Shown here: positions 34,709-43,560 of the stretch, piece by piece | Layout of the letters: each line of letters starts with the position of its first letter | How positions within the stretch are numbered: the stretch's first letter is position 1 | Assembly (NCBI RefSeq): GCF_020511115.1 | Contig: NZ_JAJAVH010000001.1 | Span: 124,001 to 188,000, forward strand | Length of the DNA stretch: 64,000 nucleotides | Direction of reading: 5' to 3' | Source of the DNA: Luteimonas panaciterrae | GTDB lineage: Bacteria > Pseudomonadota > Gammaproteobacteria > Xanthomonadales > Xanthomonadaceae | The notes under the pieces: generated by a model | Seen by the model: only the letters and a program-made list of their open reading frames with translations | Told to the model about the DNA's origin: nothing | Databases searched by the model: none | Translations under genes and position numbers: made by a program

Positions 34709-36088
34709 ATGAGAACCCATCTGTTCGCTTTGTTGAGCGGCCTGGCGCTGTGGCTGCCAGGACCTCTCGTTGCCGCCGCCGAGACGGCTGCCGCACCGGC
34801 CCCGGATGCTCGCGCCGAAAGCGTCGAAGCCAAGGCGCGCCGGATGCAATGGTTCGCCGACGCCAAGCTCGGCATCTTCATCCACTGGGGCATCTACGCC
34901 GTGGACGGCGTCGACGAGTCGTGGGCGTTCTTCAACGGCAAGATGTCGCATGCCGACTACATGAAGCAGTTGGGCGGCTTCACCGCCAGTCGCTACGACC
35001 CCGCCGCATGGGTGGACCTGATCCAACGGAGCGGCGCGCGCTACGCGGTGCTGACGGCGCGCCATCATGACGGCGTCGCGCTCTGGGACAGCCGGCAAGG
35101 GCTCAACGTCGTCAAGGACACGCCGGCCAAGCGCGATTTGATCGCGCCCTTCGTCGACCGCTTGCGCGATGCGGGATTGAAGGTCGGCCTGTACTACTCG
35201 CTGCCGGACTGGTCGTATTCCGACTACGACGGCTTCACGCGCAAGCAGAAGCGTTACGACTTCACCGCGGAGCCGCAGCGCTGGCAACGCTTCCTGGATT
35301 ATTACCAGGGCCAGCTCGCCGACCTGGGCGAGCGCTACAAGCCCGATCTCTATTGGTTCGATGGCGACTGGGAACACGACGCCAAGGCCTGGCAGTCGGC
35401 GAAAGTGCGGCGCGAGATCCTGGCGCGCAATCCGAACGCGATCATCAATTCGCGCCTCAACGCATACGGCGATTACGCCACGCCCGAACAGGGCGTGCCG
35501 GTGCTGCGACCCGAGGCGCCGTATTGGGAACTGTGCCTGACGATGAACATGTCGTGGGGCTATCAACCTCGCGATACGGAATACAAGAACGCCAACCAGA
35601 TCATCCATCTGTTCGCCGGCGTCGTCGGCATGGGCGGCAATCTGCTGCTGGACATCGGGCCGCGCGAGGACGGCACGATCGATCCGCGCCAGGTCGCGAT
35701 CCTGGAAGGGCTCGGACGCTGGACCGGCAAGCACGCGCAAGCGATCTACGGCACCGTCGCCGGCCCGTCGCTGGATCACTACGCAGGCCCCAGCACGCAG
35801 TCGAAGGACGGGAAGACGCTGTATCTGTTCGTCGACGGCAAGCCGAGCGGCGAACTGCTGGTCAAGGGCCTGGATGCGAAGGTCACGAACGCCTACGTCG
35901 TCGGCGGCAAGCAGCCGGTGCAAACGCGCGTGCTCGGCAAGTACGACTGGAGCAAGGTGCCGGGGCTGCTGTACCTCTCGATTCCGGAGGATGCCTTCGA
36001 TCCCGACATGACCGTGGTCGCGCTGGAACTCGACCGCCCCGTGACGCTGTATCGCGAGACCTCCAAACCGATCGAGAGCAACGAATGA
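34709..36088 (+). CDS. GH29 alpha-L-fucosidase (first of three)
   Basis: A 459-residue exported glycoside hydrolase (signal peptide to about residue 24) that removes terminal alpha-L-fucose by a retaining mechanism. GH29 features are MQWFADAKLGIFIHWGIYAV near residue 46, the substrate-binding RYAVLTARHHDGVALWDS at 111-128, GLYYSLPDWSY and the nucleophile region DLYWFDGDWE (Asp218). GGNLLLDIGPREDGTIDP near residue 305 is also conserved. The ribosome site GAGGG precedes the ATG. Its stop overlaps the next GH29 gene (ATGA). Control by the adjacent GntR operator is expected. Confidence 0.95.
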   Translation: MRTHLFALLSGLALWLPGPLVAAAETAAAPAPDARAESVEAKARRMQWFADAKLGIFIHWGIYAVDGVDESWAFFNGKMSHADYMKQLGGFTASRYDPAAWVDLIQRSGARYAVLTARHHDGVALWDSRQGLNVVKDTPAKRDLIAPFVDRLRDAGLKVGLYYSLPDWSYSDYDGFTRKQKRYDFTAEPQRWQRFLDYYQGQLADLGERYKPDLYWFDGDWEHDAKAWQSAKVRREILARNPNAIINSRLNAYGDYATPEQGVPVLRPEAPYWELCLTMNMSWGYQPRDTEYKNANQIIHLFAGVVGMGGNLLLDIGPREDGTIDPRQVAILEGLGRWTGKHAQAIYGTVAGPSLDHYAGPSTQSKDGKTLYLFVDGKPSGELLVKGLDAKVTNAYVVGGKQPVQTRVLGKYDWSKVPGLLYLSIPEDAFDPDMTVVALELDRPVTLYRETSKPIESNE

Positions 36089-37533
36089 CCTCATCACGCT
36101 CGCTATTGCTGGCAGCGCTGCTCGCGACCTGCGCTTTCCAGGCCTCGGCGAACAGCCCAGGCGATTACGTTCCAGAAACCGATCCGGCGGTGCTGCGCAA
36201 GTTGGAACAATGGAAGGACTGGAAATTCGGTTTCATGATGCATTGGGGGCCGTACAGCCAGTGGGGCATCGTCGAATCGTGGTCGATCTGCTCGGAGGAC
36301 GTGCCCTGGTGCAAGCGTCCGCCCGGCGTGAGCTATGTCGATTACGTCAGGCGCTACGAGCAGCTGCCGGAGACGTTCAATCCGGTGAAGTTCGATCCGC
36401 AGTCGTGGGCGCGCGTGGCCGAGGCCGCGGGCACGAAGTACGTGGTGTTCACCACCAAGCATCATGACGGCTTCAACATGTTCGACACGCGGCAGAGCGA
36501 TTACCGCATCACCGCGCCGAACGTGCCCTTCCACGACAATCCGCGCTCGAACATCACGAAACAAGTGTTCGACGCCTTCCACGCGCGCGGTTTCGGCATC
36601 GGCGCCTACTTCTCCAAGCCGGACTGGCACAACGACGACTACTGGGCGCCGGAATGGGCCACGCCCGACCGCAACGTCAACTACGACACGGGCAAATATC
36701 CGGAACGCTGGAAGCGCTTCGTGAAATTCACGCATGCGCAGATCGAGGAACTGACCACAGGCTATGGACCGCTGGACATCCTCTGGCTCGATGGCGGATG
36801 GGTGCGCTCCAAGGACCCGGCTCGCGGCGAAGGATCCCAGCACTGGTCGCAAGACATCGACATGCCGGGACTGACGAAGCTGGCGCGCTCGCATCAGCCG
36901 GGATTGATCGTGGTCGATCGCGCGGTGGGGGGTCCCTATGAAAACTACCGCACGCCCGAGCAGGAGATTCCCGACAAGCCTCTGCCCTATCCCTGGGAAA
37001 CCTGCATGACCTTGGGCGATTCCTGGTCGTACACGCCCAACGACAACTACAAGCCCGCGCGCAAGGTGGTGCAGATGCTCGTGGATGTGGTGGCCAAGGG
37101 CGGCAACTACCTGCTCAACGTCGGGCCGGATGCCAACGGTGAACTGCCGCCGGTCGCGGTGCAGCGATTGCAGGAAATCGGCCAGTGGATGCACGTCAAC
37201 GGCGAAGCGATCTACGCCAGCCGCGCGATCGCGCCCTATGTCGCCGATCGTTTCCGCTACACCGCGCTGCGCGATGGCACGGTGTACGCGATCTATTTGC
37301 CCGAAGCCGCGGAATCGCAGCTGCCCGCCAGATTGGAAATCCCTGGCCCCGCGCCGGCTGCGGGCGCGAGCGTGCGCATGCTGGGCGACGACACGGCGCT
37401 GACGTGGCGGCGCGAAGGCGATCGCACCGTCGTCGAGGTGCCCGCGAGCGTGCGCAAGCGCAGCGCAGGTGGTTATGCGTGGACGATCAAGTTGCCTGGT
37501 GCCGCTCCCGCATCGCAAGTTGCGATCGAATGA
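36085..37533 (+). CDS. GH29 alpha-L-fucosidase (second, divergent)
   Basis: A 482-residue exported fucosidase (signal peptide to about residue 22), translationally coupled to the preceding GH29. KDWKFGFMMHWGPYSQWGIVESWSI, KYVVFTTKHHDGFNMFDT, IGAYFSKPDWHNDDYW, the nucleophile Asp236 in DILWLDGGWV, and GGNYLLNVGPDANGELPP identify GH29. Paired cysteines (SICSEDVPWC, residues 69-76) and insertion sequences distinguish it from its neighbour, so the two probably prefer different fucose linkages. A strong terminator follows. Confidence 0.95.
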   Translation: MTSSRSLLLAALLATCAFQASANSPGDYVPETDPAVLRKLEQWKDWKFGFMMHWGPYSQWGIVESWSICSEDVPWCKRPPGVSYVDYVRRYEQLPETFNPVKFDPQSWARVAEAAGTKYVVFTTKHHDGFNMFDTRQSDYRITAPNVPFHDNPRSNITKQVFDAFHARGFGIGAYFSKPDWHNDDYWAPEWATPDRNVNYDTGKYPERWKRFVKFTHAQIEELTTGYGPLDILWLDGGWVRSKDPARGEGSQHWSQDIDMPGLTKLARSHQPGLIVVDRAVGGPYENYRTPEQEIPDKPLPYPWETCMTLGDSWSYTPNDNYKPARKVVQMLVDVVAKGGNYLLNVGPDANGELPPVAVQRLQEIGQWMHVNGEAIYASRAIAPYVADRFRYTALRDGTVYAIYLPEAAESQLPARLEIPGPAPAAGASVRMLGDDTALTWRREGDRTVVEVPASVRKRSAGGYAWTIKLPGAAPASQVAIE

Positions 37534-37540
37534 TTTCGAA

Positions 37541-37573
37541 AACCCCGCTCTCGCGAACGAGAACGGGGCTTCA
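37541..37573. terminator. Terminator between convergent GH29 and GH3 genes
   Basis: CCCCG-C-TCTCG (37543-37553) pairs with CGAGA-A-CGGGG (37558-37568) around a CGAA loop, followed by CTTC. The AA-rich opposite flank suggests use by both strands. Confidence 0.8.
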
Positions 37574-37582
37574 TTGCTCCGA

Positions 37583-40015
37583 TCAGTCCGCGGCGACCTC
37601 GAACTCGCCCTGTTGGCGAATGTCTTCCGATCCTGATCCGACCATGACGCGGAAACGGCCCGGCTCGACGACGTGCTGCATCTGCCGATTCCACAACGCC
37701 AGATCCGGGGGCTTGAGAACGAAGCGCACGGTCCGGCTTTCGCCGGGCTTCAGATGGATGCGCTCGAAGCCGCGTAGATTCTTCTCGTAGGTCGTCACCG
37801 AACTGACCAGATCACGCGTATAGAGTTGCACCACTTCATCGCCGGCGCGGCGGCCGCTATTGCGCACCTCCACGCTGACGGTGATCTCGCCCTGCGGATG
37901 CTGACGCGTCGGCGCGATGCGCAAGTCGGAATACTCGAAACTCGTGTAGCTCAACCCGTAGCCAAAGCTGTACAACGCGCCGTTGATGCGGGATTTCTCG
38001 CCTTCCCACTGCGCGTTCGGTTTGGTCGGGAAGTTGAACGGAATCTGCCCGGCCGTTTTTGGAAACGTCACCGTCAGCTTGCCGCCCGGGTTGTAGTCGC
38101 CGAACAGGACATCGGCGATGGCGGTGCCGCCCTGATCGCCCGGAAACCAGGCTTCCAGGATCGCCTGCACATGCGCGTCGGCCCAGTTCACCGACATCGG
38201 CCGGCCGTTGATGAGCACCAGCACCACCGGCGTGCCGGTAGCATGCACGGCCTGCAATAGCTCTTGTTGCCTGCCGGGGAGATCAAGACTGGTGCGGCTC
38301 AGGCTTTCGCCGACGGTGCGATCGCCATCGCCGAGCACGACCACCGCGACGTCGGCGCCGGTCGCCGCGCGCACGGCCTCGTCGATGCCGGCGCGCTCGA
38401 TGGCGCTCAACGGCTCCGGCAAGATTTCGATGCGCGGCCAGTTGTCGCCCGCGATCTCGACGCCCTTCGCGTAACGCACATCGACCTTCGCACCGAGCTT
38501 GCGCCGGAGCCCTTCGAGCACGGTGACCGCATGGCCGCCGCCCGGACCGTAGTGGCGATGCGCATAGCGGCCGTCGTCGGCGTTCGGACCGATCACCGCG
38601 ATCGATTTCAGATGCTTGTCCAGCGGCAGCGCGCCGCCTGCGTTCTTCAGCAGCACCAGGCTTTCGCGCGCGGCCTGCAGCGCCACGGCGCGATGCGTCT
38701 CGGAGTTCGCCAGCCGCGCGCTGGCCTCGGCATCCTCGACGTACGGACGATCGAACAGGCCGATAGTGAACTTGACCCGGAGGATGTCGCGCACGCGCGC
38801 GTCGATGGTCGTCATCGACAGACTGCCATCTCGCACCGCTTCGCGCAGCGGCAGCACGAACCGCTCTGGTTCGGTGAAGTTGGTGCGGATGTTGAGCCCG
38901 GCCTCCACCGCCTGCCGCACCGCGTCCTTCGCATCGGAGGCCACCGCATGCTTCGTGTACAGATATTCGACCGCTTCGCTGTCGGACACGACGTAGCCGC
39001 GGAAGCCGAAATCGTTGCGCAGGCGCTCGGTCAGCCAGTACCGGCTGCCCGTGACCGGAATGCCGTCGTAATCGTTGTACGAACTCATCACGCCGAGCAA
39101 TCCCGCTTCGCGGATCGCCGCCGCGAACGGTGGCAGGAAAATGTCCTCGACCTCGCGCGGCGTCACCTGCGGATCGGTACGCGCATCGCCTTCGCGCGCG
39201 CCCTTGTTGTTGCTGTAGACAGCGAAATGTTTGGCGGTGGCGGCGACGGTGAAGTCCTGCTGCAATCCCTTCACCATCTCGACGCCAAGACGCGAGACGA
39301 GGTACGGATCTTCGCTGTACACCTCCTCCATGCGGCCCCAACGCTGGTCGCGCGCGACGTCGAGGATCGGCGCGTAAACATTGGTATAACCGAGCGCACG
39401 CGCTTCCAGACCGGTGATGCGCCCGATCCTGCGCACCAGCGCCTTGTTCCAGGTGTGGCCGATCCCGAGTTGGCTCGGGAAGTTGGTCGCGCTCCAGGCC
39501 TCGACGCCACGGATGCCTTCGTTAGTGAAATCCGCGGGAATGCCGAGGCGGGTCTGTTCGATGAAGAAGCGCTGCACCTCGTTCATCGCCCAGATGTGAC
39601 GGCGCGGATCGGTCGCGTAAGGGCTGCGCTTGCCGTCGCCGAAGCCGTTGTGCATCTCGTCGATGTTGCCGATGCCGTCCTTCCACAACTGCTGCTTCCA
39701 TTGCGGCGTCGGCAAAGGATCGCGCAGGACACGGCCGTAGCCGTAGAGCGTGGCCATCTGCACGGTCTTTTCTTCGATCGTCATCTGCGAGAGCAGATTC
39801 TCGATACGTGCGTCGATGTTCGCGCGAGGATTCTCGTAGACGTCCTGCCGGCCGTTCTTGTTCAGATCGAGCCAGCCGTCGCGGTAGACGGCCGGAACCG
39901 GTGCAAAGGCCGCGCGATCCGCCTGCGGTGGCGCGGCGCCTGTCTCGGCACCCGGCATCGCCAGCGCGATCGCCCCCGCGAGCGCGCAGCAACGCAGGTG
40001 GTTCAATGCAACCAC
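37583..40015 (-). CDS. GH3 family glycoside hydrolase with fibronectin III-like domain
   Basis: An 810-residue exported GH3 enzyme (signal peptide to about residue 27). Unusually, an early DLNKNGRQDVYENP segment (residues 50-63) resembles a calcium-binding loop. The TIM-barrel domain contains GIPADFTNEGIRGVE, the AKHFAVYSNNKG region and the nucleophile Asp345 in GYVVSDSEAVEYL. The second alpha/beta domain (LVLLKNAGGALPLDK, VLINGRPMSVNWAD, EAWFPGDQGG) and the C-terminal Fn3-like domain (GEITVSVEVRNSGRRAGDEVVQLY) follow. Such enzymes are beta-glucosidases, xylosidases or hexosaminidases; specificity is not certain. Its start overlaps the end of GH20 by 13 bases. Confidence 0.93.
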   Translation of the reverse strand: MVALNHLRCCALAGAIALAMPGAETGAAPPQADRAAFAPVPAVYRDGWLDLNKNGRQDVYENPRANIDARIENLLSQMTIEEKTVQMATLYGYGRVLRDPLPTPQWKQQLWKDGIGNIDEMHNGFGDGKRSPYATDPRRHIWAMNEVQRFFIEQTRLGIPADFTNEGIRGVEAWSATNFPSQLGIGHTWNKALVRRIGRITGLEARALGYTNVYAPILDVARDQRWGRMEEVYSEDPYLVSRLGVEMVKGLQQDFTVAATAKHFAVYSNNKGAREGDARTDPQVTPREVEDIFLPPFAAAIREAGLLGVMSSYNDYDGIPVTGSRYWLTERLRNDFGFRGYVVSDSEAVEYLYTKHAVASDAKDAVRQAVEAGLNIRTNFTEPERFVLPLREAVRDGSLSMTTIDARVRDILRVKFTIGLFDRPYVEDAEASARLANSETHRAVALQAARESLVLLKNAGGALPLDKHLKSIAVIGPNADDGRYAHRHYGPGGGHAVTVLEGLRRKLGAKVDVRYAKGVEIAGDNWPRIEILPEPLSAIERAGIDEAVRAATGADVAVVVLGDGDRTVGESLSRTSLDLPGRQQELLQAVHATGTPVVLVLINGRPMSVNWADAHVQAILEAWFPGDQGGTAIADVLFGDYNPGGKLTVTFPKTAGQIPFNFPTKPNAQWEGEKSRINGALYSFGYGLSYTSFEYSDLRIAPTRQHPQGEITVSVEVRNSGRRAGDEVVQLYTRDLVSSVTTYEKNLRGFERIHLKPGESRTVRFVLKPPDLALWNRQMQHVVEPGRFRVMVGSGSEDIRQQGEFEVAAD

Positions 40016-42306
40016 CAGTCGTGGGGCACTGGCACGGCCGTGGCGCCATCGCGTTCGACAAGCAACTGCAATTGCTTGTCACCGCCGCCCTGGAAGTAGC
40101 GCAGCTCGAAGGCATGCAGTCCGGCCCCCAGTGCGACGCTGCCGTAAGAATCGCCGGGCGATTGCGGACCGTCACGATCGACCACCAGCTTGTCGTCGAT
40201 CAACAGCCGCGCCCCGTCGTCGGAGCCGAGCACGAAGCGGTAGACGCCGTCACTCGGGACGGCAATGTAGCCGCGATAACGCAGACCGAACGTATCGGGG
40301 CGCGCTTCCTCCGGCAGGCCGATGTCGCGCACCGTTTCGCTGCGAACCGCTTTCTGCGACAGCAATTGCTCGGTGCGCGTGATCGCGACTTCGTAGTAGT
40401 CGCGTTCGAGTCCTGGCCGCAACTTCTTACGCTCGATATTTGATGCCGGCTGCAGCTGCGCGAGCGCGTAATGCGCGCGACTGATCGGCCCCAGGCGTCC
40501 GCCCGGCAGTTCCAATCGCGCCGACACCACGGTGCCGCCTGGCTCGAGTGCGAGCGCGATCGGTCCTTCGTACGCGGGCGACGCGCTCGTCGGCGCACTG
40601 CCATCCAGGCTGTAGCGCACGCGCGCATCGGGCAACGGCGAGGTCAAACGCACCTTCGTCTGTGGCTGCAGCGAGATCGCATCGCCTTCGAGCCCGATCA
40701 CGTCGGGTACGCGGTAATTCACCCGCAACGTATCCAGAAACTGCAATTGCGGTTCCAGGCGGCGATTGAAATCCTCCCAGCCACGCCCTTCGCGCGGGGA
40801 CCACAACACTTCGCTCAATGCCAGTGCGCGCGGCCACAGCATGTACTCCACCGCGTCGCTGCTGCGCATGCGTTCGGTCCAGACATTGCCTTGGGCACCG
40901 ATCACATGTTTGGCCTGCGCCGGCGTCAGCTTGTCCGGCACCGGTTCGAACGCATAGACCTGCCGCAGCGGCAGATTGCCGGAGCAGACCGGCTCATCCT
41001 TCGACAGCGACTGGCAGTAATCAAGATAGACGTGGGAAGTGGGCGACATGATCACGTCATGGCCACGCCGCGCCGCGACGATGCCGCCATCCATGCCACG
41101 CCAGGACATCACGGTGGCGCTCGGCAACGGATTGCCGTCGAGGATCTCATCCCAACCGATCACCTTGCGGCCGTGCTCGTGCAGGTACTTCTCCACGCGC
41201 CGCATGAACCAGCCTTGCAGCGCGTGTTCGTCTTTCAATCCTTCGCGACGGATGATGTCCTGCGCGAGGGGGCTCTGCTGCCAGCGCACGATCGGTGCTT
41301 CGTCGCCGCCGAGATGGATATAGGGCGAGGGGAAGATGTCCATCACCTCGGTCAACACGTTCTCGATGAAGGTGAAAGTCGCCTCGCTCGGGCACAACAC
41401 GTTGTCGTCCACGCCCCAGGTGGCGCGCACCTCGAACGGGCCTGGCGTGCAGGCCAGTTCCGGATACGCGGCGAGCGCGGCGACGGTGTGGCCGGGCATC
41501 TCGATCTCGGGAATGACCTGGATGTGCAGTTGCTTGGCATACGCCACCAGTTCGCGCGCCTCGGCCTGCGTGTAGAAGCCGCCGTAGCGCCGCTCATCGA
41601 ACGTGTCCGGGCCGTCGCGATGCTGGATCGAGGTACGCGCGCGCCAGGCGCCGACTTCCGTGAGCTTGGGATAACGCTTGATCTCCAACCGCCAGCCCTG
41701 GTCCTCGGTCAGATGCCAGTGGAAGGTGTTGAACTTGTAGCGCGCCATCAGATCGAGCGTGCGCTTGAGGAAATCCAGCGGATACAGATGCCGTCCGACA
41801 TCGAGCATCAGGCCGCGATAACCGAAGCGCGGCGCGTCCTCGATCGCGAGCGCCGGCACGCCGGTCTTGGCGCTGTTGGGAGGCGCGAGTTGCCGCAAGG
41901 TCTGCAAGCCGTAGAACAGGCCGGCCGGCGTGGCGGAGGTCAATCGGATGCCGTCCGCGTTCACGGCGAGGCGATAGCCCTCGGGGTTAGCACCGGGTGC
42001 CGGCTGCAGGGCCAGGGTCAGATCCGCCCGGCGATCGCCGCCGTGCTGCAACTCCACCGGCACGCCCCAGGCCTCGCGCAGGATCGTCACGGCCAGTTCG
42101 CCCAAGGCGCGGCCATCCGCGTCGTCGGCCGGGATCGCGACCCGTGCCGAGGCTCCCGGCCGATAGCGCCCCTCAGACAACTGCATATGCGCAGGCGCAG
42201 GCAGCAAGCGGGGCGCGGGCGCTTCCTTCGCCCCGGCAAATGCCGGCAACACGTTCAGGGAAACCAGGCAGACAGCGAACAGACCGGGGAGGAATCTCAT
42301 GGGCAC
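40003..42306 (-). CDS. GH20 beta-N-acetylhexosaminidase with C-terminal PA14-like domain
   Basis: A 767-residue exported exo-hexosaminidase (signal peptide to about residue 26) removing terminal beta-GlcNAc/GalNAc by substrate-assisted catalysis. An N-terminal GH20b domain is followed by the catalytic barrel: YRGLMLDVGRHLYPLDFLKRTLD, FHWHLTEDQGWRLEIKRYP, VIPEIEMPGHTVAALAAYPEL, the catalytic pair Asp335-Glu336 in HLGGDEAP, and GAQGNVWTERM. A chitobiase-like C-terminal segment and a PA14-like sugar-binding domain (about residues 640-765, GVYRFVLGSDDGARLLIDDKLVVD) complete it. A GntR operator lies 133 bases upstream. An alternative ATG at 42300 would shorten it by two residues. Confidence 0.95.
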   Translation of the reverse strand: MPMRFLPGLFAVCLVSLNVLPAFAGAKEAPAPRLLPAPAHMQLSEGRYRPGASARVAIPADDADGRALGELAVTILREAWGVPVELQHGGDRRADLTLALQPAPGANPEGYRLAVNADGIRLTSATPAGLFYGLQTLRQLAPPNSAKTGVPALAIEDAPRFGYRGLMLDVGRHLYPLDFLKRTLDLMARYKFNTFHWHLTEDQGWRLEIKRYPKLTEVGAWRARTSIQHRDGPDTFDERRYGGFYTQAEARELVAYAKQLHIQVIPEIEMPGHTVAALAAYPELACTPGPFEVRATWGVDDNVLCPSEATFTFIENVLTEVMDIFPSPYIHLGGDEAPIVRWQQSPLAQDIIRREGLKDEHALQGWFMRRVEKYLHEHGRKVIGWDEILDGNPLPSATVMSWRGMDGGIVAARRGHDVIMSPTSHVYLDYCQSLSKDEPVCSGNLPLRQVYAFEPVPDKLTPAQAKHVIGAQGNVWTERMRSSDAVEYMLWPRALALSEVLWSPREGRGWEDFNRRLEPQLQFLDTLRVNYRVPDVIGLEGDAISLQPQTKVRLTSPLPDARVRYSLDGSAPTSASPAYEGPIALALEPGGTVVSARLELPGGRLGPISRAHYALAQLQPASNIERKKLRPGLERDYYEVAITRTEQLLSQKAVRSETVRDIGLPEEARPDTFGLRYRGYIAVPSDGVYRFVLGSDDGARLLIDDKLVVDRDGPQSPGDSYGSVALGAGLHAFELRYFQGGGDKQLQLLVERDGATAVPVPHDWWLH

Positions 42307-42438
42307 TCCGGATTCTTGGATTCAAGATGAAATGAATAGCAGGGGTGGACGCATCCGGTCCGCCAGCGTCTAATCGCTGTCGTGCAGTGGTTCCCAGCGA
42401 TGCTTCGACGGATCGATAATGAACCCCGGCAAAGGTTC

Positions 42439-42453
42439 AATGGTCCAACCATT
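42439..42453. promoter_or_regulatory. GntR (FadR-type) operator at the gntR/GH20 divergent promoter
   Basis: AATGGT-CCA-ACCATT is a perfect inverted repeat ending 8 bases before the regulator's ATG and 133 bases from the divergent GH20 start, so it is suited to autoregulation and control of GH20-GH3. Confidence 0.8.
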
Positions 42454-42461
42454 ACCATACT

Positions 42462-43250
42462 ATGCCCGTCCAAAGCATCCAGAACCGCCGTCTTTATCAA
42501 CAAATCGCCGATCAGCTGCGGGTCCTGATCAACCGCGGCGAGTACCCGCCGGGCAGCTATTTGCCGGCCGAGCGCGAGCTTTCGCAGCAGTTCGGCGTGA
42601 GCCGGACCTCGCTGCGCGAGGCACTGATCGCACTGGAAGTGATCGGGATGGTCCGGGTCCGCGTCGGGGACGGGGTCATGGTGATCGGGCCGGAACCGCC
42701 GGTCGCCGCCGATGCGGCCGTCCTCGGCCAGAAGTCCGGCGGCCGCGTCCTGGACCGCGCCATGCGCAGCCAGCCGTGGGTGCCGGACCCGGAACTGGGC
42801 ATCGAAACCGACCTGGACGCGGAGATCCCGCCGTTCTCGCTGCTGCAGGCGCGGCGGCTGGTGGAACCGGAAACCGCGGCTCTGGCCGCCGAGAACGCCA
42901 CCGATGCGGAGATCGACGGCATCGAAGAGGCTTACCGGCGCAATATCGAGGACAACCGCGTCGGCTCGGTCACCCACCCGGGCGACCGCCTGCTGCACAT
43001 CCGCATCGCCGACGCCAGCGGCAATCCTGCCTATGCCCTGTTGATCCGGCACCTGCTGGGGCACAAGTACGGCGCCATGTTCCAGCGGGTCCAGGAGCTG
43101 TATTCCAGCGAGGACATGCCGCATCGCTCCGAGCACGAGCACGCCGCCATCGTCACCGCCATCCGTCGCCGCGACCCCATCGCGGCCCGCCTGGCCATGC
43201 AGCGGCACCTGGACTCGGTGCTGCGGATTTTCTCCGGCAACGAGCGCTGA
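42462..43250 (+). CDS. FadR-subfamily GntR transcriptional regulator
   Basis: A 262-residue cytosolic regulator. The winged helix is at residues about 10-75 (RLYQQIADQLRVLINRGEYPPGSYLPAERELSQQFGVSRTSLREALIALEVIGMVRV, the classic GntR start). The FCD effector domain covers about 120-255 (LLQARRLVEPETAALAAENATDAEI, DRLLHIRIADASGNPAYALLI, EHEHAAIVTAIRRRDPIAARLAMQRHL), including the three-His/Asp metal-binding arrangement. Sites of the TGGT-N3-ACCA type next to its own gene and three other glycan operons make it the likely local regulator. The ligand is probably a sugar acid or released sugar, inferred from the locus. Confidence 0.94.
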   Translation: MPVQSIQNRRLYQQIADQLRVLINRGEYPPGSYLPAERELSQQFGVSRTSLREALIALEVIGMVRVRVGDGVMVIGPEPPVAADAAVLGQKSGGRVLDRAMRSQPWVPDPELGIETDLDAEIPPFSLLQARRLVEPETAALAAENATDAEIDGIEEAYRRNIEDNRVGSVTHPGDRLLHIRIADASGNPAYALLIRHLLGHKYGAMFQRVQELYSSEDMPHRSEHEHAAIVTAIRRRDPIAARLAMQRHLDSVLRIFSGNER

Positions 43251-43387
43251 AACACTAGTCCTCACGTACCGGACCGACGGCGGCGGGCGGAAAGCCTGCC
43301 CGCCGCTTATCCCTGAACGCATTCATCTTCAGTGCCGGCCCAGGCACCGCTGCGCCTGGACGCGATGCTGCGCCGCAGCTTGATAAC

Positions 43388-43420
43388 ATTCAAATATAAG
43401 ATGATGTTTGTATATAAAAT
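43388..43420. promoter_or_regulatory. AT-rich site resembling the IclR operator, upstream of the fucose-catabolic operon
   Basis: ATTCAAATATAAG (43388-43400) repeats the ATTCAAATAT half of the palindrome found between fucP and iclR (53125-53144). It is followed by GTTTGTATATAA as an imperfect second half. This is the most AT-rich spot of a 310-base intergenic region in a GC-rich locus. Confidence 0.55.
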
Positions 43421-43560
43421 ATCGCCAACTGCCTTGTAAGGGCTTCCCCATCGCCACCGACCACCAGGTCTTGCGAGGAAATGTCGCGTCGATCGGGGCC
43501 GTCGGCCCTTCGTCCGGAGCATGCTCATGTCCGGCGACGGCGATTCGTGAAGGAGTGTGC

